Positions 55,304 through 64,000 of a stretch of DNA of 64,000 nt are shown here, one piece after another. This DNA comes from Beroe forskalii (Eukaryota > Ctenophora > Nuda > Beroida > Beroidae): assembly GCA_011033025.1 (NCBI GenBank), contig WFMF01000016.1:124001-188000 (forward strand), given 5' to 3'. The translations under genes and the position numbers were made by a program. Each line of letters begins with the position of its first letter. Position 1 is the first letter of the stretch. The notes below the pieces were generated by a model. The model was not told where the DNA came from. It made no database searches and saw only the letters and a program-made list of their open reading frames with translations.

Positions 55304-56625
55304 CTAAAAGTCCCCTCCTTCAGACCACGAAGAAGCAGCATCAACTGCAGTTTGGGTTTCAGTGTGAAGAATGTCCCTAAAAGGCAGCCCCACCCCTGAT
55401 GCAGAGGAATCCATCGGCGGAGCCATTTGCGGAGGATGGTCGTTTTCATAGGAATACGGAGGGCACTCCTGGAAGAATTTCGGTGGTTTTTCAGGAGCGA
55501 GAGTCTTATCGAAATCAAAATGTGTGCCATTTGATGTTACAGAAAGAGGAGTGACACTACGAGCACTTCCATTTGTGAATGTCGTAGGATGCAGCGAACT
55601 TTCGCGTTGAAATTTGATTTGAGGGCTTGGTGACTTAACCGGTCCAGTGTATAATGGGCTTCTGTGTTCAGCTGAGAGTAACGAGTGGTCATTCAAAGTG
55701 GATGTTGACCAAAATGCGGGGCTTGGGGGAGCTATACTGAGAAAACTCGGTGGAACTCTGGGGTCACTGGTGCAACTCCCTGAGTAGGCTGGAGCAGGAG
55801 CCATGCTGCCGCAGCTGGAACAGGAAACCAAACCTTTGCTTACAAAACCCTGATCCTTATCACTGTCAGTCATGGCAGAGTGGTTGACAAGTATTGGCAA
55901 TGACATGAGCGTTTCACTCCGGTACCGTTGAAATGGCATATGTCTGTCATCCTTGTGCTGCGGTATCGCGTCCGTATTTTCTGGGCACTCCGAGATCAAA
56001 TCCCCATTTTTCTGACACTCGGTGTATTGTGGTGCAGGTTCCTTGGGAGCGCTGGGAGAAAGTGGTTTGTCAAGGTCGGGCATCACAGGAATTCCTATCG
56101 TAGTGTAGGGAGATTTGTCAGGGGATTTCATGTAGGAGAAGTACGAGGGTTTTCTGTTCGGTTCGTTGGGATCCTTGTCCACATCAACGTTAGCTTTGAG
56201 GTCCTCGACTTGCTCTTTGAGTTCACCTTTAGCTTCCTGAAAAGATACTGTCTTAAGCGTTGAGGACAAGGCTAAAGGATGAAATATAGAGGGGCAAAAC
56301 ACAAGAAAATTTAAATGTTCAAAAAAATCAGTGATTTATTCAATAATTCGGACCCGCACCCGGACCGATAGAATTTTTCTCTGTCCCCCACCACTCACCA
56401 GTGTAAGTACTCAAATCCGCAACTTACCATGTCCTCTCTGTAAGAAGTACAGCAGCGATAGCAGCACACAATGAGGGCCAGCAAAACCAGAGTCCCACCC
56501 ACTATCTCGAGAACGAGCATTCCAATGCCCACAATCTCACACCCACTCTCACACCCTCCCAAGACACCCGGCAAGAGGAGGAGAAGGAGGAGGGGGAGGT
56601 GGGGGTAATGTTCCATCATGGACAT
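55304..56625 (-). CDS. Single-pass membrane protein with long Ser/Pro-rich tail
   Basis: Two coding exons, 56625-56428 and 56236-55304, joined in phase 0 (GAC ATG/GTAAGT donor; CTTTTCAG acceptor), giving 376 aa. Residues 1-24 are a leucine-rich signal peptide (HLPLLLLLLLPGVLGG). Then come two cysteines in a very short ectodomain, a transmembrane helix at about 38-56, and a juxtamembrane CCYRCC that could be palmitoylated. The 310-residue cytoplasmic tail is rich in Ser, Pro and Asp, with many SP sites. An acceptor (CCCCCAG, edge 56636) precedes the ATG, so a non-coding first exon probably lies upstream. I do not recognise the family. It resembles small cysteine-rich adaptor-type membrane proteins only in layout. 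Confidence 0.72.
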
Positions 56626-56639
56626 TAGCAGGGTATCTG

Positions 56640-59064
56640 GGGGAGATATTATGGATTAGAACTAGAAGTGGTCAGAGGAAACAGAATGAGGTCATTTTAG
56701 TGATTCTTACAAATATCACATGATTCTTAAGCTGTACGATGAGATGCAATAACATTTTCGGAAATTTCATAAAATTGTCAAGGCTTTTTCAACTAAAGAA
56801 TAATATGTCTATGTACCAAATCAGAAAAAACGAAGACCAAAATCCTGCAGCAGATACACACGCACAATACACCCGGAAACTTGCAAAAAGTAACGATACT
56901 CGATACTGTCACTGTGTTTTAGAGTTTACGTGCAGCTCAGATTGTGTCGACATTATCCTAGTGACGACAGCTAAACATATTGAAATAGTGGGCACATTCT
57001 AGCCACTACATACACGCATTCAAATTAAAGCTTCCTCTGTCTCTTCCTTTAAAAACAAGGGAAAAGCCTCAGTGATGATGTTCGTACGAGATTCATTGAG
57101 GATAAAGAAAATAACCTCATCTTCCATATTCTAACGATAAATTGCGCGCAGGTATGTTAGAACATTGGCAGTTACAAAGCGGAAATATGAATCGGGACAA
57201 TGAAAACTATTCAATAAATTCTGAACAAAGCGTCACCCGTACGACTAAACGATTATTAAAACTGACAGTAAACCAGACATTGTAGCAGTGTGACGTCATC
57301 AAACTAATCGCTAAACATGACATTTTGCAAAGCTTGCAGAGCAACAAAGCCTTACCGTACTTGTTACTGCAAAGTGAACTGTGTACAAAATGTCAGCAGC
57401 TTAAGGTGACCCAGACAGAAAAGGTCGGTGAAACGTCATAAATTCTCCATGTCCTACGTGATGATGACGTCATTTTAACGGGTGTATTATGGTCGCGCTC
57501 GAGCGCTAAAGTCGCTAGAATTGTTGCAAAGTTTGTAAATCTCAAAGTGTTGACTGAGGCAGCACAAAAACGATGATATTATGATATTTATGGTTGAATC
57601 ACGACTCAATCATGATGACGCCAAATCATGATGACGCCATTAGATTGATCAAGTCAGGCGATCAGGGTTTTTGAAAGATTATAACGCAAGAATTGCATCC
57701 ACCTTCCATTAACCCTGACTAAAATTCCTAAGCAATTACTCAGCTTAACCCCTCCCTTTTTAATACCCCTATCCTTACTTTTGATCTTACCAGTCCCTAC
57801 AATCTTTATATTTGAAAATACAACTCTGTACACCTTAAATGAAAAGCAAACTCAGAGACTTCAGAAATAACAGTTGCATCTCATATCCCAAACTCCTGCG
57901 ACTACAGACACTGTATTTGAAAGGCATCCTATAATAACCCCATTATTATTACATTGCTTTCATTATATCGCTAATTTGCTGTCATTATTCACAACTCAGC
58001 TAATCCAGACATTTATTAACATTGAGTCGGAGACAATGCCGGATTATATAACGTATACTCGATGAATGGCTGTATACAGCATATATATATAATGTCGATC
58101 AATTATAATAATTCAAGGAAACCTCGAATTTCTTTAATGCTAGCTCTCAAACACTATATACTTTGAGATTATGTAAGATCAATGCTTGCTTGGATTCATT
58201 AGCAAGGAAAATTATATACATGGATGGTATATTTTACCACCTTTTGTTGGACCAAGGGATCATTGAGTTTTATTTTCTTTTAAATTCCAGAAAATTAGAC
58301 GGACAATGGATGCTATTTAACTTGACTGGTTGACTGCACCGGACAGTCGATTGTCGGCATTAGACAAAAGTGTTCGTATCTCAGTTTAATAAGTTCTGAC
58401 TTCTGATGATATATCAAATATGAAACTTCCGATAAATAGAAAGTGCTTTAAAACCGAAAACGGAAACCGATAACACTTTCAATAAGCACGGGGCATATTG
58501 CCAGATGAACAGGTGTATGAACAATGATATAAGAAGAAACATCTTCTCGTTTTTGCTTGAATCTAGTACTTCGAAACAAAGAAACCAGTGCTTGTATACA
58601 ACAACGTACTTATTAAAATACGATGCTTGTCGCACTACTATTATTTACCTTCTCGGAGAGCACTGTGAATGAGAAATAGCGTTACATATATGATCGAGTG
58701 GTGTATGAAATTGAGCTCACAGCTCAGCCGAGTGTTTGGGCCTTGTTTGCGTTGTGCTCTTGATATGTAGTCTCGCTCTGTGTTTTTTGATCTCTGCTTA
58801 CATACAGCGTGTGTTTTAAAGTTGTTAAATGCGCAGCGAGTTTGAGTTTGTTTTAGCTTATGTAGTCGTTGTTAAGGTCATTCCACTTGCTAAAAACTAA
58901 CACAGTTGCAAAACGCTGTTTTACAGAATTGTATGAACTTCGATTTACAATTAATCCTAAATTATCGTTCGGCATTTGTTTGTTCATAGTTTGACTGAAT
59001 CACTAACTGGCAAAGATTGCTTTTCACATTCATAGTTCAAACAGTAGAACGGTAGCAAGGTAAA
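56640..59064. other. Intergenic region between divergent genes
   Basis: The minus-strand membrane-protein gene and the plus-strand arrestin diverge from here, so both promoters should lie within these 2.4 kb. A CpG-rich patch with TGACGTCA and CGCTCGAGCG lies near 57465-57530. No further gene is visible. Confidence 0.4.
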
Positions 59065-62000
59065 ATGAGTAGTCCAAGATTCGATATTCACTTGGATAAC
59101 AACAAGATCTTCAAGCCTGGACAGAAAATATCAGGACTTATTCTACTAGACCTTACAGGTAAAATGTGACATTTAAACAATGCCAAATCTTTTAACTTGG
59201 AACGAAGCACTAAAAATGATCACTGAGGACAAATACACGAAAGGGCTTATTACTTATATATGTTGAAATTCCAACTAAATTACGGTCTTTCCTATGTTCC
59301 TAATGCATGCCGTTAAAACTAAATGCCGCGGGAATATGCTGAAGGCATAGTCAAAATGAACTGCCCAGTAATACTACCTGTATCTGTAACTATTGAAAAT
59401 TTATTCCGACACAGAGATATGTCTATTTCTGTGTATATGTCTATTTCTGCCTAAACGCCGCTCACAAATAAGGCGGTTGAGAAAATAATGTCGACTATCT
59501 TAGTCTGAAGTTGAGAATTAATGACGTCATACCTCCAATGTTATTTGAGTCCTACAGTCTATACAGTAGAGGAATTTGGGAGCAGTGATGACACGAGATA
59601 TCCATATAGATATCGGTGACCTCAGTGATAATATACCTCAGTGATTATATACCGCATACCTGCAAGACAAAAAGGACCGGAATTTGAAAGATGAATTTAT
59701 TTTCCCACTAAAACTCAGGAGCGCGGAAAAGCCGTGGTCTAGTGATATTCTTATACATTCGTACCGATTTAGATACCAGTGAAAACCTCTCTATTTCCCT
59801 TCAGGAGCCCGGAAAAGCCGCGGTCTAGTACTCTCCCTACGCGGAGGGGCGTACACGCGGATAAACCCGAACAAGCACAAGTTGAAACACAAAGCACGGC
59901 TTGAGAACAGGTAAGGTTATTCATAAGACAAAACTTATAGTCATATGAATAATAATGAATAATAATAATAATAAATTAATTTCCAAGCAATAACTTGCTT
60001 TTGACATTCATAAATCCAGGAATTCAAGTAGTAGATCGAGCAATTACAAAGCAACTATATTTACTCGTGAGATAAAACAAAATGAGTGAGAAAATGCTAA
60101 TCAGCAATGAATGACTCGTTAGTAATGTCTTACAGAAGTACTGATACTATGAATAACCCCCAGGGAGGTGTATCACACGGAGGACAGATATCTGGCGGGG
60201 GACGGACAGAAGGTCATGATCTTCCAACCAGGTACGGGGAGATTTTGTAAATTAGTAGCGATGTTTTACAAGTAACTAACCGAATGGATTCAACAGTGTC
60301 GAATGAAATAATGATTAATAAGAGAAATAGGAGTCAGAAAAATATTTGTAGGCTATATTCAAACACAAGTTGCTAGAATAGAAGCAATTTCAGTGCTCTA
60401 CATGAAGGTATGGCTATTAGTAGAAGTAAGGTGACAAAAATTATTCTATATCGGAGCTCAGATCACTTAGAATATGGCTTCTAGACTCACATTTCATAAT
60501 TTATTTTCTTACTCAAGGTGACAGCTTTTAGGGTTACTCTAATCAGGATACCAGCAATAGAATTCGTTGAAATGCAATGTTAAATAGTTAATGGTTATTG
60601 CTTTCCGTTTATGCTGTTGTTAAAACAGTCTAGCATGCAACGCTAGCAAAGTTTATTTTAAGTCAGAACAGGCAAGAATACTAATTTTCTGGAGCCAAGA
60701 ATACTATCAAACAGTAGTGTGCTATGTGCATCTCTATCAAATTAGCAAGTGATCTTCCTCACTGTGAAATCATTCAAATTCTGAGCAATAAATCACGGAC
60801 CAACCAATGTCAAAAGATGAGATTTAGTTGAAAAAAACGTTCCCTAATCTGCTCCCATATATCCTTCTATAAATATCTAATTTTTAACTCCCCTAATGCC
60901 CAGGTTCGTACACCTTCGAGTTCTCCCTGATCCTCCCTGACAAGATCCCCAATACCATCTACACAGTACACGGCTACGTGAGATACGTTATCTACTGCCG
61001 GTTTGGGGAGACGCCCCTGCCCCAGTTCCTACAGGAAGCTTACCTCGACATTAGTGAGGTGAGTGTCACACCAGTCACACTATCCTCTTCTTCCGCAGTG
61101 CTTTTCTTGTCATGGTGGACAAGTCACACTATGCGCTGATAGGAGGGAACAGTACAACTATCCGCTGTCAGGAGTCAGGGGTTGAAGGATTGGAGGAGGG
61201 TCTTTGCCTATGCTCCGGTCAGATGCATAGCGCTTGCATCCCTTTCGCTCCTTCATTGTCATTTGCTCAGATAGTGAGAATTTGAGTATGATCAGGATAA
61301 AAATACAATCTAAGCAAAATAAAAATCATTCGTAGTTCAAATCAATACACAATAAATTTTAATCTTAATCGCCTTGAAGCTAAAATATCAATGTTTTAAA
61401 TTCAGTTAAAGAATGAAGGCGGCAGTATGGGAAGAAACAACATGGCAGTACAGCATTTCATTGTGTTCAAGAGTTACAGTATCTCAGGAGTCCCAGGCAT
61501 TCTCGATAGCACGTAAGACGCATTGCTATACCTAACAAAGCCTTATTTGAAACGGGTTGTGATATCTTAATATTCCATTTCATACATTCTGGCATTCTGC
61601 ACTTGAATGGTAAACGGTGTAATGATTGCTGTGTAGAGTTGATGAACCCTTCGCAGGTAACAAAAAGTCTGACAAAAGAATCTTAGAATCAATGATACGA
61701 TCCCACATTCTTTTTATTGCAGGTATGACCAGGCGTACGAGCGAATAGGGAACATGTTGTGCAGCTCGGGAGAGGTTTCCTTCCTCTTCAGTCTACCTCG
61801 GACAGGTTTCTTTATCGGGGAGTACATGTATGTGACAGCAGATATCAGAAACATGTCCGATAGGGAAGTGGTGTTCTCAGAGGTTGCTATAAACCAGGCA
61901 ATCGTGTTCAGAGCAGGTAAATCGGGGATGGGAAACACACAAACTCAGCCCTTGAAACCACACATTCAAGACAATTCATCTAAAATCACCAATTTTTCCA

Positions 62001-62294
62001 AGCTCACATATTAGCTAAGTAGCTATTGGCTCATAACCTATGTCTTGCTTAGGTGGATACGAGGACAGCGTGAAGAAGCGAATCTGCAGCACAAAACGTG
62101 GGAACCTCGGCCCTCACCAAACATTTCTGTGGGAAAACGTACCACTGTTCATCCCAAGCATCTGTGACGTATCGACGGAACACTGTAACATCATGGAACT
62201 TAAATACTACGCATCGTTTAGTGTTGGAGTGAGAACGAGAGTCAGAGTCAAGACGATACAGGTTGACATACCGATAATCATAGGCGTAAAGTGA
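59065..62294 (+). CDS. Alpha-arrestin (arrestin domain-containing protein)
   Basis: Coding exons 59065-59158, 59805-59910, 60164-60231, 60904-61058, 61406-61512, 61723-61916 and 62053-62294 total 966 nt (321 aa) with consistent phases. The N-terminal arrestin domain shows FDIHLDNNKIFKPGQKISG, YHTEDRYLAGDGQ and the FEFSLILPDKIPNTI block. The C-terminal domain shows GEVSFLFSLPRTGFFIGEYM and the final strand VDIPIIIG. Alpha-arrestins are adaptors that link membrane cargo to NEDD4-family ubiquitin ligases, usually through PPxY motifs in the tail. Here the frame stops just after the arrestin fold (TGA at 62292). However, GGC then GTAAAG at 62286 is a good donor in phase 0 at a place where the family normally continues. 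The stop form may therefore be a retained-intron isoform and the true tail may lie beyond the gap. Confidence 0.92.
59716..59743 (+). pseudogene. Duplicated fragment of arrestin exon 2 acceptor
   Basis: CAG followed by GAGCGCGGAAAAGCCGTGGT copies the start of real exon 2 (CAG, GAGCCCGGAAAAGCCGCGGT at 59802-59824) with two mismatches, 86 bp upstream. Similarity stops after about 28 bp, so it is a truncated copy of the splice junction, not a whole exon. Confidence 0.8.
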
Positions 62295-62850
62295 GATGGT
62301 AATAATAGGAGTTAGATAAGTTGCCTAGTACGTTCCTTCGGAGAGTCGTATCGGATGGACTTTGTTCATAGACAGAATATCAAATATGGCCGACCCAAAC
62401 AAGTGTGCTATGATTATGTCAGTGTAAAGTGAAATAAGATAACGACTGCATTTGAATTTTGATGCCTGAATGACTCGCGGCGAACAATCACGCAAGTAAA
62501 TAAACGCACAAATCCATATTCAATGCATAATAAATTTCATGCACTTGAGAAGCCCTTGTTTACGATACGTCAGTAGTTTTCAAGATAAAGAATCGCAGAA
62601 TTTCATATTCCACCATGTGCCATGACAGTTTTTATGAGGTTGAATGTTTGTCTTGAAAGGAAGTTGTCATCCAAGGTTCACGAGAGTCAGAAAATATAAC
62701 TCATTCCTAAATTCCACACGCTCAAAGATGTGAACGTACGTGCGACCTCGTGCAGCAATTGTTGTACGCTTTTTCCTTTTCAAAGACGATTGGCATTTGG
62801 CGCCGCGCGTTCCATACATGTCAATCATTACGTAATGCTAAACTCAGTAG
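62295..62850. other. Arrestin 3' flank or intron, no gene seen
   Basis: Unique AT-rich sequence between the last assembled arrestin exon and the repeat array. If arrestin splices at 62286 this is intron; otherwise it is 3' UTR. Confidence 0.4.
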
Positions 62851-62856
62851 ATGAAT

Positions 62857-63705
62857 CCCCAGAATTGCCAACATTTGTAACAAAATGTGACAAAATTGAA
62901 ATCCGTGTTTCTGGCCCATTTCTGGTGTTCTGATGGGTTTAGATGATCAAGTACGGTAGTAGGAGGTCATAAGACACTGTCAGAGCCGTTTCAGAGTCGG
63001 TGATGACTCAGTGATGACATGATGACATCATGATGTCTCGAAAAAAATTTTTTTCAAAAACTTCAAAATTTGTTCGAAATTGCCTGAAAACCGTTTAGTT
63101 AGTCACAAAATGTTACAAAAACATGATTTTGAGTGAAAATTTTCGATCTCGTCGGGAAAAATCGCGATATTGACATAGCCTGAAAATACGGCAAAAAACC
63201 AAAAATCGGTCATCACAGACGAAAAATCAACATTTTTGTTCAACTGGCGATTGATATCTTCTAGTTATCATTCAACTGACGTGCCTGCAAAATTTGGTGC
63301 TTCTAGCTACTCCAAAAGTCGAGATATGACACTTGTCACCATTTTCATGACCTCAGAGTATCCCCAAAATTGCCAACATTTGTAACAAAATGTGACAAAA
63401 TTGAAATCCGTGTTTTTGGCCCATTTCTGGTGTTCTGATGGGTTTAGATGATCAAGTACGGTAGTAGGAGGTCATAAGACACTGTCAGAGCCGTTTCAGA
63501 GTCGGTGATGACTCAGTGATGACATGATGACATCATGATGTCTCGAAAAATTTTTTCAAAAACTCAAATTTGTTCGAAATTGCTTGAAAACCGTTTAGTT
63601 AGTCACAATATGTTACAAAAACATGATTTTGAGTGAAAATTTTCGATCTCGTCGGGAAAAATCGCGATATTGACATAGCCTGAAAATACGGCAAAAAACC
63701 AAAAA
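62857..63705. repeat. Direct repeat, unit about 505 bp, cut by the assembly gap
   Basis: The block from CAGAATTGCCAACATTTG (about 62860) recurs at about 63367 (AAAATTGCCAACATTTG) and runs to the gap with few differences. Two units are partly visible. The gap begins inside the second unit, so the true array is probably longer. Confidence 0.93.
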
Positions 63706-63805
63706 NNNNNNNNNNNNNNNNNNNNNNNNNNNNNNNNNNNNNNNNNNNNNNNNNNNNNNNNNNNNNNNNNNNNNNNNNNNNNNNNNNNNNNNNNNNNNNN
63801 NNNNN
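63706..63805. other. Assembly gap (100 N)
   Basis: Exactly 100 Ns, a conventional placeholder, so the real size is unknown. Confidence 0.99.
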
Positions 63806-63883
63806 CAGGAACTTCACTTCCCCACCTCCCAGACTCAGCTCAGCGACAGAGTTCACCTCTCCTCCACCAGCTTATCACAGCAG
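63806..63883 (+). CDS. Possible partial exon with PPxY motif (arrestin tail candidate)
   Basis: The sequence right after the gap ends at a donor (AGCAG then GTGACT). In one frame it encodes TSPPPRLSSATEFTSPPPAYHS (split here for reading: TSPPPRLSS, ATEFTSPPPAYHS), containing PPAY. PPxY motifs are the NEDD4-binding signature of alpha-arrestin tails, which fits the upstream gene. Other frames are also open over this short stretch, and the 5' end is missing in the gap, so this is tentative. Confidence 0.35.
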
Positions 63884-64000
63884 GTGACTATTTTATATCC
63901 AATAGAAATGTATGTAATTGTGGCATGTCGAAACTTCTTCGTGCGCGGCTTTTCCATACGTGCGGTGTTATCGTGCGCAGCTCACTAGTCACTGGCTGTT
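63884..64000. other. Window end, no feature seen
   Basis: Short sequence after the possible donor at 63884; nothing recognisable. Confidence 0.4.

Overview
This window is animal (metazoan) nuclear DNA. It carries intron-rich genes with GT-AG splicing, conserved animal families (DLEC1, ELMO, FAM47, a Notch-ligand-like DSL protein, an alpha-arrestin), AT-rich introns full of satellites, and several small transposons. CpG-rich stretches such as GCGCGC runs are common, so the genome does not look CpG-depleted as in vertebrates. I read it as an invertebrate or early-branching animal and cannot name the species. One 100-N block (63706-63805) is an assembly gap.

Layout. (1) 418-10436, minus: a complete 22-exon DLEC1/CFAP81 gene (about 1625 aa, axonemal MSP/ASH-domain protein). 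All splice phases agree and the summed exons are divisible by three. A 184-bp hAT-type MITE sits in its first intron. (2) 11090-12421, minus: an intronless FAM47E-like gene directly upstream of DLEC1. (3) 12541-18365: intergenic. It holds a 2.76-kb foldback element (1.33-kb inverted arms, 8-bp target duplication) and a GC-rich repeat block. (4) 18366-50845, minus: one ELMO (engulfment and cell motility) gene of 17 coding exons, 744 aa, spread over 32.5 kb. Three transcription units lie inside its introns: a Notch-ligand-like DSL gene (plus strand), a membrane protein plus a repeat-rich ORF that may be one gene (minus strand), and an intronless, possibly N-myristoylated protein (plus strand). 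An alternative ELMO first exon lies at 42757-42861. (5) 50846-55250: repeat-rich intergenic DNA. (6) 55304-56625, minus: a two-exon single-pass membrane protein I do not recognise. (7) 59065-62294, plus: a seven-exon alpha-arrestin that may continue past the gap into an exon with a PPxY motif at 63806-63883.

The most unusual observation is recurrent. Several exon-intron junctions have been tandemly amplified into the neighbouring intron, so each intron carries an array of copies of the real splice site. The ELMO exon 12 donor has about 12 copies of a 28-bp unit. The ELMO exon 2 donor has about 6 copies of a 23-24-bp unit. The ELMO exon 3 acceptor has 10 copies of a 60-bp unit, each with an RFX X-box-like motif. 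There are weaker cases at a DLEC1 acceptor and at the arrestin exon 2 acceptor. A second notable signal is four CACGTG boxes spaced exactly 21 bp apart upstream of the alternative ELMO first exon.

Functionally the genes are mostly unrelated neighbours. DLEC1 is ciliary. ELMO is the DOCK partner in Rac activation. The DSL gene and the arrestin belong to Notch and receptor-trafficking pathways. The identifications rest on remembered family sequences and splice-phase consistency; no database search was possible.
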